From: Echinarachnius parma
Taxonomy: Eukaryota > Echinodermata > Echinoidea > Clypeasteroida > Echinarachniidae
DNA: 64,000 bases
Direction: 5' to 3'
NCBI GenBank assembly: GCA_037951105.1
Contig: JBAMJV010003770.1
Coordinates: forward strand, 62,001 to 126,000
The position numbers and the translations under genes are program-made. Numbering within the stretch: position 1 is the first letter of the stretch; every line of letters starts with the position of its first letter. The notes under the pieces are model-generated. The model saw only the letters and a list, made by a program, of their open reading frames with translations. It was not told the origin of the DNA and made no database searches. This document shows, piece by piece, positions 12,620 through 23,925 of the stretch.

Positions 12620-15270
12620 CGTATAGTGACGTTGAGATTTAAAGTCCACAGAGTGGCTAGCACAAGCTATCATTTGTGGAATGGCTATAGATGTTAATTC
12701 CATTTCTCACAAACTGTTAGTTGTGAAACGGCTACAGATGTTTGTTCCGTTGCCACAACGTTTTAGATTTGAAATGGTTTGATGTTAATTCCATCTCTCA
12801 CAAACTATTAGTTGTTGATTGGCTAGCGCAAGCTTTCATTTGTGGAATGGCTATAGATGTTAATTCCATTTCTCACAAAATATTCGTTGTGGAATGGCTA
12901 GCACACGCTATCATTTGTTGAATGGTTATATATGTTAATTCCATTTCTCACGAGCTATCGATTTTGGAATGGCTATGTGTTAATTATTTTTCTCACTTAT
13001 TATCAATTGAGGAACGGCTATAGGTGTTAATTAAATTCTCACAAACTTTCATTTGTGGAATGGTTAGATGTTAATTCCATTCTAACAAACTATAATGAAA
13101 TGGCTAGGTGTTCAATCCGTTTCGCAAAAACTTTTAATTGTGGAATAACTAGATGGATGCTTCGTTATCACAGTATGTAAGTAGAATGGATAAATGTAAT
13201 TCAATTTCTTACAAACTATTTGTTGTTGAATGGCTAGCACAAACTATCATTTGTGGTTATAGATGTTAATTCTATTTCTCACTTACTATCAATTGAGGAA
13301 CTGCTAGTTGTAGTTGTAGAATGGCCAGATGTTAATTCCGTTCATCACAAACTATTAGTTGTAGAATAGATAGGTGTTAAGTTCGTTCATCACAAACTAT
13401 AAAGGAATGGCTAGGTGTTAATTCCATTTCTCTCAAACTATTAGTTGTATAATGGCCAGATGTTAATTCCGTTCATCACAAACTATTAGTTGTAGAATAG
13501 ATAGGTGTTAAGTTCGTTCATCACAAACTATAAAGGAACGGGCTAGGTGTTAATTCCATTTTTCACAAATTATTAGTTGTAGAATGACCAGATGTTAATT
13601 CCGTTCATCACAAACTATTAGTTGTATAGAATAGATAGGTGTTAAAGTTCGTTCATCACAAACTATAAAGGAATGGCTAGGTGTTAATTCCATTTCTCAC
13701 AAACTATTAGTTGTAGAATAGATAGGTGTTAAAGAAAGTTCGTTTATCACAAACTATAAAGGAATGGCTAGAAGTTAATTCCATTTCTGATAAACAATTA
13801 GTTTGTGGAATGGCGAGGTGTTAATTCCATTTCTCATAAACTATCAACTTTGGAATGGGTAGGTGTTTATTCCATTTCTCACAAACTATCAATTGTGGAA
13901 TGGCTTAAGGTGTTTTTTCCATTCCTCACAAACTATCAATGTGGAATGGCTTAAGGTGTTTTTTCCATTCCTCACAAACTATCAAGTGTGGAATGGCTTA
14001 AGGTGTTTTTTTCCATTCCTCACAAACTATCAATGTGGAATGGCTTAAGGTGTTTTTTTTCCATTCCTCACAAACTATCAAGTGTGGAATGGCTTAAGGT
14101 GTTTTTTCCATTCCTCACAAACTATCAATGTGGAATGGCTTAAGGTGTTTTTTTCCATTCCTCACAAACTATCAAGTGTGGAATGGCTTAAGGTGTTTTT
14201 TCCATTCCTCAAAAACTATCAATGTGGAATGGCTTAAAGTGTTTTTTCCATTCCTCACAAACTATCAATGTGGAATGGCTTAAGGTGTTTTTTCCATTCC
14301 TCACAAACTATCAATGTGGAATGGCTTAAGGTGTTTTTTCCATTCCTCACAAACTATCAAGTGTGGAATGGCTTAAGGTGTTTTTTCCATTCCTCACAAA
14401 CTATCAAGTGTGGAATGGCTTAAGGTGTGTTTTCCATTCCTCACAAACTATCAAGTGTGGAATGGCTTAAAGTGTTTTTTCCATTCCTCACAAACTATCA
14501 AGTGTGGAATGGCTTAAGGTGTTTTTTCCGTTCCTCACAAACTATCAATGTGGAATGGCTTAAGGTGTTTTTTCCATTCCTCACAAACTATCAAGTGTGG
14601 AATGGCTTAAGGTGTTTTTTCCATTCCTCACAAACTATCAAGTGTGGAATGGCTTAAGGTGTTTTTTCCATTTCTCATTAACTGTCAACTTTGGTATAGT
14701 AGGTGTTTATTCCATTTCTCACAAACTATCAATTGTGGAATGACTTGAGGTGTTTTTTCCATTCCTCACAAACTATCAAGTGTGGAATGGCTTAAGGTGT
14801 TTTTTCCATTTCTCACAAACTATCAATTGTGAAATGGCTATAATAGGTGTTAATGTCATTTCTCACAAATTATCAATTGTGGTTTGGCTAGGTGTTTATT
14901 CTTTTTCCACGAATTATTAGTTGTGGAATGGTTTGGTTTAATTCTGTTCATCACAAACTATTAAGGAATGGCCTGTTGATAATTCCATTTCTCACAAACT
15001 ATCAAGCGTGGAACGGATAGGTGTTAAATTATTTTCTCACCAACTATTAGTTGTAGAATGGATGGGTATTAATTCCATTTCCTATCAACTATTAGTATGT
15101 ATAGGATGGCTGGGTGTTTATGCCACACCTCACAAGCTATTAGTTGTATAATGGCTAGATGTTAATACCATTTCTCACAAACTATCAGTTGCAGAATAGG
15201 TAGGTGTTTATTCCATTTCTCACAAACTATTAGTTGTGGAATAGGTTGGTGTTTATTCCATTTTCACGAA
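12620..15270. repeat. 46-bp minisatellite with internal inverted repeat
   Basis: Units combine CCATTTCTCACAAACTAT with GTGGAATGGCTAGGTGTTAA, so CCATTCC and GGAATGG face each other in every unit. The outer parts are diverged. The core from about 13,860 to 14,680 holds roughly seventeen nearly identical units of 46-48 bp carrying GGCTTAAGGTGTTTTTTCC. Repeating peptide frames across it follow from the unit length and are not genes. Copy B has only one or two core units. Confidence 0.92.
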
Positions 15271-15359
15271 CTACATGCACGAGTGATAAAATATATCGAT
15301 GTTATTTCCATTTTCGGTAACATATCAGTGAGTTTCTGGATATAGCTCAGGTGTAATTT

Positions 15360-15935
15360 GTCAGAAGAAAGGATTGTCTATTTCTTCAAACGTCTTTTCA
15401 TCAGAAAAATAGATGATAGTTTCTTTCGAATGATTTCTTCAAGAGACTTGATGGTTGTTTTCTCAGAAGTATGGGAACTATCTCTTCAAGAGAAACAAGA
15501 TAATGATGTTTCATAGTGTTTCTCAGAAATATTTCTCCAGAAGAAAATGGTGATAGTTTCTCCAGAAACATTTCCTAAGAAGAACTATCATAGTTTCTCT
15601 ATACTATTTCTTTAAAAGAAAAGGTGATATTTTCTAATGAGCTATTTCTTCATAAAAAAGGGTGGTATTATCTTTCTTCAGAAGAAAACAATTTAAAAGA
15701 CCTATTAGTTTTCTCAGGAGAGATGACCGTATTTGAACTATTTTCTTCAGAAAACGGGTGATAGTTTTCTCCAGGGCAGCCGCTATGTTTCTTTCAGAAG
15801 AAAGGATAATAGTTTTCTTCAGAATCATCACTACAGAGGTAATGATGATAGTTTTCCTCAAAGCGCTTTTCTTACGAAGAAAGGATGGTATATGGTTCAA
15901 AATTATTTTTCGCGATAAACTATATAGTCCATGTA
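15360..15935. repeat. Degenerate TTCTTCAGAAGAAA-type tandem repeat
   Basis: Diverged units of roughly 40-50 bp carry the palindromic core TTCTTCAGAAGAAA or TTTCTCCAGAAGAAAA, followed by GGTGATAGTTT. The array sits in the same place in copy B (42,945-43,520). The short reading frames through it are not convincing genes. Confidence 0.7.
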
Positions 15936-16335
15936 CTGGTGATAACCCTGTGCAGCTTTTCATGATATTGTATGTTATTTTTGTTTGGCTAAGACGTAAC
16001 GTAACAGTGGGATGAAATGTGTAATTTTCCCCACAAATGCAACGAGTTCAGAATATTTTTGCTGTGGAATGGTTAGATATTAATTCAATTTCTCAGAAAC
16101 ATTAAGTTGTTGAATGGGTAGCATTAAACAATTGTTGTGGAATGGTTATATAATGTTACTTCCATTTTCGCCCAAACTATGATTATTGAACGGCTAGGTG
16201 ATAACTTTATTTGCTCACAAGCTATCATTTATGGAATGGCTGGATATTAATTCCATTTCTGATAAACTATTAGTTGATGAATTGGCATAGTGACAAACCC
16301 TGACATGGCATCTGATACGAATTGCCTTCAAATTT

Positions 16336-16700
16336 GAAATTAAAGGATTTCGGTCTCTTCTAAAGACCGTTTGTTTGTACATGTACTATGTTACCTAAAT
16401 TTCCCCTTACACGTTACATAAAATTCGTATGCAACGACTTTTGGTGGTTAAAAATGAATGAAAAGATTTCGGTCTCTTCTTAAGACCGTTTGTTGTTACT
16501 TAATGTCACCTACATTTATCCTTACCCATTACATTAACTTTTTATGCAAGGACTTTTCGTGGTTTACAAAAAAAAAGAATGAAAACATTTCGGTCTCTTC
16601 TTCAGACCGTTTTTTCTTACTATGTTACCTTCATTTCCCCCCACCCACTACATGCCACTTTTTGTGCAAGGACTTTTGGTGTTTGTTCATGTTTTGGGTG
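16336..16700 (-). repeat. Three tandem units with conserved stem-loop, downstream of gene A
   Basis: Three units of about 120 bp lie immediately beyond the stop codon of the minus-strand gene. On the minus strand each contains CGGTCT, a seven-base loop ending AGAAG, and AGACCG, at plus positions 16,351-16,369, 16,470-16,488 and 16,591-16,609. The loops are TTAGAAG, TAAGAAG and GAAGAAG, so stem and loop end are kept while flanks vary. They may lie in the 3' UTR. The same triplet occurs in copy B at 43,921-44,280. Confidence 0.7.
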
Positions 16701-16802
16701 TTAAACAGCAGAGTATTAATGTACACACATGTATGACAAGCTCCTTAATGTAAAGTGTAATACCCATGTATCAAGCACTGCATACCGGACTCGCTCGTTA
16801 AT

Positions 16803-17323
16803 CTAATGGCACTCGATGACCTCCGGGATCTCCTCGTCTTCGTCATCCTCGTCACTTTCGAAACGATCACTGTACTCCCACTCCTCATCATCCTTCGTGA
16901 CCGCCTCGTTCTTGGCTGCGACGGAAGTGCCGTCGTCGATGCCGTTGTTTTCATCCAACTGGGGAGATGAGGTGTCGTTCTTTGACTGAGGGCGACTCTG
17001 TGTGCGACTGCGAGCCGAGCCGGTGGTGCGGCTGCGGGTTGATGTGGCCGATCCAGGTGTGATCTTCCTTGCCGAGCGACTTGCTGGTCGATCACCGCCG
17101 TCATCATTGGACTTGGCATCGCCGTTCTCTGGACGGGTCAGCACAGCAGCAATATCCACTTCGGTGGGCGGGTCCAGGAAAATGGTCTCCATGTCTAAGG
17201 TGTTGGCTATCTGCTCGCGTTTGCTGAGGAGACGAGCTTGGGGCGTGACCATGTAGCGGGAGATGAGGTTGCTTATCTTCTGTTGGTGCGCCTCGGACAT
17301 GAATTCCGTGTCGTCCATTTCTT
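16803..17323 (-). CDS. Unrecognised 601-aa disordered protein, copy A, exon 4 of 4 (C-terminus)
   Basis: This terminal exon encodes residues 430-601 and ends in TAG at 16,803-16,805. The acceptor is CCATAG/AAGAAATGG. The exon starts with two bases that complete the Glu codon begun by exon 3, so the phase 1 junction fits exactly. The first part, DDTEFMSEAHQQKISNL, looks helical and is the most domain-like piece of the protein. A Ser/Arg-rich middle with TRSRTTGSARSRTQSR follows, and then a strongly acidic tail, EWEYSDRFESDEDDEDEE, ending VIECH. I do not recognise the family; the tail could be a binding or phosphorylation region, which is inference. Coding GC is much higher than the AT-rich surroundings. 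Copy B differs at one residue in this exon (Val to Ile). Shorter overlapping frames in this interval are shadows. Confidence 0.85.
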
Positions 17324-17710
17324 CTATGGTTTAAACAAGAAGACGTTCAAATCACAATCATGTATAGGGTTCTCAATTTTATATTTTTTTTAAAATCTTT
17401 TTCTTAAACCTTAAAATTATATAAAGCATTTCATATAGTTTACGCCTTTCAAGTTCAATCTAAATCCTACTAGACTAAAAATACAACATATATTACTGAA
17501 ATAACTTAACAATAAACTTATTGACTGACAGATCAAGATACGCTACTGAGCGGTTCATGCCAATAGATACTTGCAAACAGAATCGACGTCATTATGGGTG
17601 TTCCAGTTTGAGATAACATGTAGAACTCTAAGCTGTCAATCAATTAACTGTTCATTATCATTTAAGTACAATCACAATATAAATGCGACCTGATAGGTTT
17701 ATAGACTAAC

Positions 17711-18049
17711 CTGTCTGACGAGCAAGTGGAGACGGTTGCTGGGGTGGTCTAGCCTCTGGTGTTGGCTCTGGTACAGGCTGTGCTCTAGGATCTGGGGTAG
17801 GCACATATCTAGGGTCTCCTCTCGGCTCTGGTCTAGCCGTCTTGGGTCTGCCGTTCCCTTCCCTGATCCTGGCGGTCCTGCATCGTGTCGACCTACTGCC
17901 ATCCTTGACGGCGGCGGGTCTTGGGGCAGGTGGCGGCCTTGGCTGGAGCATGGCTGGTCCTGGCAGGTCCAAGTTGATGTGTTCTGGCTTGTTGGAGGCG
18001 GTTGGCACGACGGCGATCCGCTGCCTGTAACGCACACCTGGACGCGCTC
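17711..18049 (-). CDS. Same gene, copy A, exon 3 of 4 (Pro/Arg-rich)
   Basis: An exon of 339 nt, encoding residues 317-428. The acceptor is TTATGTAG/GAGCGCG and the donor ACAG/GTTAGT. Both ends are in phase 1, so the exon could be skipped without changing frame. The product is rich in Pro and Arg, starting ARPGVRYRQRIAVVP and continuing with PRPPPAPRP and EPRGDPRYVP. This is low-complexity, probably disordered sequence without a recognisable domain. Copy B differs at three residues, all conservative or in Pro-rich stretches. The intron to exon 4 is 387 bp and the intron from exon 2 is 642 bp. Confidence 0.85.
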
Positions 18050-18691
18050 CTACATAAGACAAATTGAATAAACATTTACCCTTACAACGCCTTAGTATAT
18101 GGCTTATTACTGCTTACCATCAAACGCTTGACCTGTGTTTTTAACGACCACCCAATTAATCGGATAATTGGTCTTCACAGACATTTTCATTTACAAAGAC
18201 GTGTACACTGCCTCTCAGGAAATCAATATAAGGGCAGTCTTTTCAGACAAGTTGTCGATATAAACTGGTTTGTTCACACTATTATCATCATATCATGAAC
18301 ATTATTGCATATTTTAGGGGAACTGGTTGTTGTATTAGACAGTCGACTGAAAGCAACATTTTAGAAAGTGATTGATCAAGTTGATTTGGATCTATGTCAC
18401 ATGTTTGAGCGATTATACAGTTAGAGTTTTCCACCACTTCTTCGAATGATTGGGATGCATTTGATGTATTATTATACTGTTGTATATTCTTATAAGTAAA
18501 TTTTTCATTCGGTTAATTTACTTAATTGCATAGTATTCGGGATCATAACAATGCTAATAATATGACAAATCAATTAGCATCTAAAAGCATGTAATGAATT
18601 CCTATTTTGAAATGAAATCAAGTCTTCTTAGTGATAGGAGCGTAAATGTAAATGTATGTATCAAATGTAAGTTGCAATTTAGCCACCCTAC

Positions 18692-19435
18692 CTTCATTGT
18701 GCCTTATCGGTGTTCTTGGTGGCCGTGGGTAGTGCTGCCCCTGTGGGGGATGTGGCTGGACATCGCTGGATCCTTGGTGGCCAGTCCTCGGCGGTGGGCG
18801 CGGCTGGTACTGGTAAGTTGAAGCTGGCGGACTTGGCAACTTGACGATGCTTGTGATAGAACCTGGATCCTCCTCCTCATATTGTTGCTGCTGCGGCTGA
18901 TTGTATATGCCGGGTTGATGATGGCTGTTGATGTGGAAGTTATCAACCTGGTAGTATCTGTTCGGCTTGTGGACGGTAGCAGGCTGTTCGAAGTTGGCCG
19001 CCGCATGGTTTGGGTGGCGTGCGGGTTGGAAATCCGCGGCTTCCTGTTGGGCCATCTCCCACATTGCACGTTGCTTTATCCGATTATGCAACGCCAGTTG
19101 CTCATTAACCGGGGGATCGGAACTTATTCCAGGTACTGGTGTGGCGCGACGGAAGCGGCTACCGGCCAAGCAGGCAGTTGTCAGGATGTTGTGGTCCGAG
19201 TCGCTGGGTGGTTGAGGCTGGGGCTGAGGCTGGGGCTTGCAGCTGTTGCCCCCGTTGATTGGGGGACATTTCTGGTAGCCACTTTGTTGAGGAGATATGG
19301 TGTGACCAGAGCTTGTTCCAGGGATATCATCAGCGGCAAGCGGTTCTTCTCGGTCGGCTGGCATTTCCATGCACCTGCTGATGGCTATTGCTTGGGCGTC
19401 GCCCTCCTTTATCAGCTGACGCAGGAGTTTGCTGC
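18692..19435 (-). CDS. Same gene, copy A, exon 2 of 4 (large Gln/Pro-rich exon)
   Basis: A 744-nt exon encoding residues 69-315. The acceptor is AATCAATAG/GCAGC and the donor GAAG/GTAGGG, both phase 1. It starts with a probable helix, SKLLRQLIKEGDAQAIAISR, and has a second basic helical stretch, NEQLALHNRIKQRAMWEMAQ, near the middle. The rest is Gln/Pro/His-rich and looks disordered, with (PQ)4 and QQQQ runs. A CAP-rich start codon inside the exon is not needed, because the frame is open back to the acceptor. Copy B differs at about six residues. The upstream intron is 6.9 kb and full of repeats; further small exons inside it cannot be excluded. Confidence 0.83.
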
Positions 19436-19672
19436 CTATTGATTAATAATGATAGCAATAAAACGGTGAGATAATAGAGTACATACTAGATATCATAATA
19501 ATTATTTTAGTTTTACTGATTGCCTAGGGGCTGTCAAAGATGGTGCCGAGTTGCGTTTATATTGGGTGCCGAGTTATATAGCTGATTAATTGCCTAATAG
19601 GTGATGATGTATTTGCCGTGTGTCGAATCCGTGCCAAGTTGGCGCCATATTGGATTAAGATTGGTACTAATA

Positions 19673-20010
19673 CCCAGCTAGCCACCTGACGTCGGGCCGA
19701 TGTCGGAAGTTGGTTGCCGGATGTCGGCATATCGCCGTTGGCTCGAGGTTAAAATGTCCGCCAGCCCAACATCGTCGCGACGTCATTTTTGTGATATATT
19801 GGCATAACGTCATTTTCCGACAATGGCCCAACATCATGTCATGAGATGATGTTGGGCCATTGTCGGAAAATGACGTTATGCCAATATATCACAAAAATGA
19901 CGTCGTGACGATGTTGGGCTGGCGGACATTTTAACCTCGAGCCAACGGCGATATGCCGACATCCGGCAACCAACTTCCGACATCGGCCCGACGTCAGGTG
20001 GCTAGCTGGG
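19673..20010. mobile_element. 338-bp near-perfect palindromic MITE, TA target duplication
   Basis: The element starts CCCAGCTAGCCACCTGACG and ends with the reverse complement. The two halves of about 169 bp are almost identical inverted copies meeting near 19,841 at TGTCATGAGATGATG. Both sides are flanked by TA (19,671-19,672 and 20,011-20,012). It has no coding capacity, so mobilisation would need a transposase supplied elsewhere. In copy B only the left half remains at the same site, and a second full copy lies at 47,807. Confidence 0.88.
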
Positions 20011-20639
20011 TAAGTGCAGTGCAAAGTGTGGAGTTAGTGCCACGTCGAGTCGGGCTATGTTCCCAAATATATCACGAATCGTTTGCAGAAGGCGTGCCAA
20101 TTATGGTTCCACATTTGGTGCCGCCGAGTAAGGTGCTGAGCTGAACTCAATATGGCATATTAAACTTATACAATGGAAAACATTATTTGGCAGACATTTA
20201 CATGAGATCCATTAATTGATATGATTTTCCAAAAGTGATATGTGTGCCCTACTCATATATACCAAGCGAATAAATCAGTTTAAATCATTATCTAACCCTG
20301 ATAGCTCCTCGACACTTCACACTTTAGCTAACCTGGCACCGCCACTCGGCATCCATTTCGACACCCATCTTGGCACCTAATTCGACACCCATCTCGTCAT
20401 CCATCTCAACACTCATCTCGTCACCCATCTCGTCGCCAATTACGACGCCCAACTCGACACTCGTCCCGTCACCTATCTCGTCGCCAATTAAGATATCCAT
20501 CTCGACACCCATCTCGTCCCTATCTCGTCACCCATTCCGAAACCCATCTTCACAACCACTTCGTCATTCATCTCGACACGCATTCCGACACCAATCTTGT
20601 CATCAAGTTGGACACCCATCTCGTCATCCATTCCGAGAC

Positions 20640-21075
20640 CCATCTCGACACCCATCTCGACACGCATTTCGACACCCATCTCCGTAACCAAGTTGGATAC
20701 CTATCTTGACACCAGATTTCGTCACCCATTCCGAGACCCATCTCGACACGCATTTCGACACCCATCTCCGTAACCAAGTTCGACACCCATCTCGTCACCC
20801 ATTCCGAGACCCATCTCGACACGCATTTCGACACCCATCTCCGTAACCAAGTTCGACACCCATCTCGTCACCCATTCCGAGACCCATCTCGACACGCATT
20901 TCGACACCCATCTCCGTAACCAAGTTCGACACCCATCTCGTCACCCATTCCGAGACCCATCTCGACACGCATTTCGACACCCATCTCCGTAACCAAGTTC
21001 GACACCCGTCTCGTCACCCATTCCGAGACCCATCTCGTCACCCATTCCGAGACCCATCTGGACACCCATCTCGAC
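20640..21075. repeat. 73-bp tandem array, copy A
   Basis: Units of 73 bp carry CCGAGACCCATCTCGACACG, then CATTTCGACACCCATCTCCG, then TAACCAAGTT. About five nearly identical units follow a longer stretch (20,340-20,640) of the same short motifs without regular order. Repeated 61-aa minus-strand frames offset by 73 bp are by-products. Copy B has a much longer array, at 47,700-49,460. Confidence 0.9.
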
Positions 21076-22169
21076 ATCCAACCGGGACACTATTTAGCAC
21101 CCATACCGCGATTAACTCTGCATGTAAACCGGCACCCATATGACAACTATATAACGTCGACACCCATTCACTAACTTATCAAATTGGCATGTTGATCGTA
21201 CTCATTTGACAAACACGGATCCCACTTTGCGTCCATCTGGCAACAACATTATACTTAGCAGCTTTTTCAGCATGTTTACGTTTACTCGGCGGCACAGTTG
21301 GGACCCAACTCGGCACACCAGATTTGGCACCATAGAAGGTACATCTTCCGCAATCAACTTATGATATATTTCGGAATGTAACCCCAACCCGACTCGTCGT
21401 GGCGCTTACTCAATATGCATGAAATGCCCACGTGGCATGTCGATATGGCATTTTAATTCGGAACTAACTCATCATATTTCACTCGGCATCTATACATTCG
21501 GAACTCAACATGGCATCGTATTTGACACCAACCAACAACTTGGCAAATAACTCAACATCTTACTCAGCAAAAAATTCGGCCCGAATATAATATGAGTTTG
21601 CACGAATGCGATATGATTGTGCCCAAATATGACATACTTTTGCCCAAATATATGTGTTTGACATGAATATGACATGCTTTTGTATGAATGTTGGGTGCTT
21701 TTTGCCCGAATATGGCCGTTTTTTAAACTCAAGAGGGGATGCAGCCTCCCGCCTCCTACTCATTTGCCGCCTTGTAAGCCTATATTCCATAAGCAATCAC
21801 CCAAATTGTTATTTATTTTACTTCCTATATACAACGAATTGATTCTCATCATGCTACCAATCTTGCCCGATGACATATTTTGTATTGTACATTTGTTAAG
21901 CACGTGTACGAAAACTGGTGTACAGACATTCATAGACATTCGGTGTATCTTTTTCACCTCATAATTTTCATTAAATTGCGAGTTTTACGCACATCTTGTG
22001 GGAGTTGCGGCGGCTGACCATCGCCCACCCCCCCCCCCCCCCCCTTCCTCCGTCCTAGCTCCGCCCCTAACCGGGTTATGCCAATGTACATACTCAGCAT
22101 CACATCGGCACCTCATCAAACATCCAAATCAGCACTAACTCAATTTACCATTCGAACCGGCACCAAACT

Positions 22170-22440
22170 CCACACCAATCGGGAGGGTGGGGGGGGGGGG
22201 GGGGGAGGGGGGGGGGGGGAGGGGGGGCGGATCAGATAAATTGGTTAAGTTTTGTTAAGTTGTGTAATCAGGGGGCGGGCCCAAAACCATTGGTTTAGAT
22301 GGTCGAGACCGGTAAAAAGTGGACTCAAGACCAGTAAAAAGTGAACCAGAGAATGGTTAAAAATTGACCTTTCTGAATGGGGGGGGGGGGGGGGGGGGGT
22401 GGGTGGGGGTGGGGTACTGGCCACTGGCCTGTGACAGAAG
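22170..22440. repeat. Poly-G tracts
   Basis: Long G runs at about 22,183-22,226 and 22,379-22,400 bracket a short unique stretch. They are present at the corresponding place in copy B with different lengths (52,442-52,468 and 52,624-52,638). Run lengths in such tracts are also prone to sequencing error. Confidence 0.75.
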
Positions 22441-22879
22441 AAATTGAAATCACGCATTACATGACTATGAAAAGGCATAACGCGCAATTCGAAATTATCA
22501 ACATATTTATACTAACTAAACATATATTGTTTTTCACAGTTGAAAATAATTGACGATTGTTTAACTGTCTATATAGGGATTATCTCATTTTTTCGTTATA
22601 CACAATATCTTCATGGTGTATCACTTATCGGGACGACTCTTTTAGTAAAAATGAACTATATATATCCACAATTAAATCTTAATAATATCATCACAGACCG
22701 ATCATTGTACATTATCTTGTCCCCCAATATGTGTTGTATCAACGCAAGAAATGTTATATCAACAATAGGTACAGAGATGGCATTTGTGTGCATCCGACTC
22801 GAAAGCAAGTTAATTTCAGATCGATCTTACAGATAGATCAGAAAATTGTGGTTATTTTGCCGTTAACTATGAAATAATA

Positions 22880-23165
22880 ATAATAATAATAATAATAATA
22901 TGGAATATTTATATTGCGCAATATCCACCTAATAAGGTGCTCAGAGCGCATTGAAAAAGATAGTTTATAATAATGAAACAAACAAGAATGAAGGGAAGAA
23001 AGAAGGTCTACTTAAATGCTGTTTGAAACAAATGATATTTCAACCTGTCCTTAAATGTTTCCACGGTGCCACTATTCCGAATATTTGAGGATAATTGATT
23101 CCAAAGGAATGGTCCAGCATGTGCAAAGGACCTGCCCCCCCCCACCCCCCCCCCCCCCTCTCCAG
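22880..23165. repeat. Likely dispersed repeat (AATATCCACCT...GCTCAGAGCGC)
   Basis: After an (ATA)n run comes ATTGCGCAATATCCACCT and AGGTGCTCAGAGCGCATTG, then GTCTACTTAAATGCTGTTTG and TTCCAAAGGAATGGTCCAGC, ending in a C-rich run. A similar phrase, CCCTCAGAGCGCTATAAAAA, occurs near 58,421, so part of this is probably a dispersed element. The class is undetermined. The copy B counterpart is at 53,085-53,345. Confidence 0.4.
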
Positions 23166-23506
23166 TTTGTGCGCGTTACACTCTTATCTATATTTTGCTA
23201 ACACCACAAACTCAAAAGTAGGAAATTTGTTTCCAAGAAGCAATTGTGTATGATATTTTGTGATTTTGGTCAAAATAAAAAATCAATTTATGTCATAGGC
23301 AGAAACCCGTCAACCCTTGTGCACCTAAATGTGTCATAAGCATGAATATTCATGTTCAAGATGCAATGGACCAGGGGGTGTTTGACAAAGATTCAAAGTT
23401 GAACTTAACTCTAAGTTGGACCTTACTATTATGGAAAGCCATGTGTAGCCTTGGAATAAAACATATTAAAGAATGCAAGTATTTTAGACTTAAATAAGAA
23501 ACCTCA

Positions 23507-23852
23507 TTGATAATAGAAAATATTACGAGGATTTGATTTGATAAGCTAAACAACACGGTAGAAGAGAAACGAGGAAGCTCCAAGTAATTTTCGTGGAGTT
23601 AGACACTTTACAGGCCTCACTTTAAGTAACCTTAAAAGATTTTTGATTTGGCCTAGTATTTAATAATTGATTCAGATGTTTGATAATAGAAAATATTACG
23701 AGGATTTGATTTGATAAGCTAAACAACACGGTAGAAGAGAAACGAGGAAGCTCCAAGTAATTTTCGTGGAGTTAGACACTTTACAGGCCTCACTTTAAGT
23801 AACCTTAAAAGATTTTTGATTTGGCCTAGTATTTAATAATTGATTCAGATGT
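23507..23852. repeat. 173-bp tandem duplication, copy A only
   Basis: The block starting TTGATAATAGAAAATATTACG at 23,507 is repeated without visible change at 23,680, an offset of 173 bp. Copy B has this block once (from 53,696). The duplication is therefore recent, or was lost in B. Confidence 0.92.
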
Positions 23853-23925
23853 TATAGCTTGTGGAGGAGTATGATTACTGTATAATAAAGCATAATGTTA
23901 TGAGTTTAGCACTCTTGGTAGTATA

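Larger units (their letters stand above)
19440..22180. repeat. Degenerate GGTGCCGAGTTG / CAACTCGGCACC satellite field in intron 1
   Basis: Short, very diverged motifs fill this part of the intron. From about 19,530 to 20,140 they read GGTGCCGAGTTG or GTGCCAAGTTGG. From about 20,330 onward they read in the opposite direction as CTCGGCACC, TTCGACACCCATC and AACTCGGCACACC. The field therefore changes orientation between 20,150 and 20,330. It hosts a palindromic MITE (19,673) and a homogenised 73-bp array (20,640). Confidence 0.65.

Noticed and set aside
13863-14657. Tandem-repeat proteins (FPFLTNYQVWNGLRC repeats)
   Set aside because: They arise from the 46-48 bp minisatellite unit; frames break whenever a unit differs by one base, and copy B lacks them.
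15634-15963. 109-aa minus-strand frame kept in both segment copies (also 43,219-43,548)
   Set aside because: Lies wholly in the TTCTTCAGAAGAAA repeat; conservation matches the general identity of the copies, and its composition is repeat-driven.
16745-17119. Overlapping minus-strand 124-aa frame and plus-strand 84-aa frame at the last exon
   Set aside because: Shadows of the GC-rich exon in other frames; only the frame that joins exon 3 in phase has splice support.
18882-19442. 186-aa plus-strand frame over exon 2
   Set aside because: Antisense shadow of the large exon; in copy B it is shortened to 105 codons by a frame change, while the minus-strand exon stays open.
20324-21077. Repeated 61-aa frames (MSKCVSRWVSEWVTRW type) on the minus strand, also at 48,128-49,456
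   Set aside because: Offset by exactly 73 bp and produced by the satellite; no splice or start evidence.
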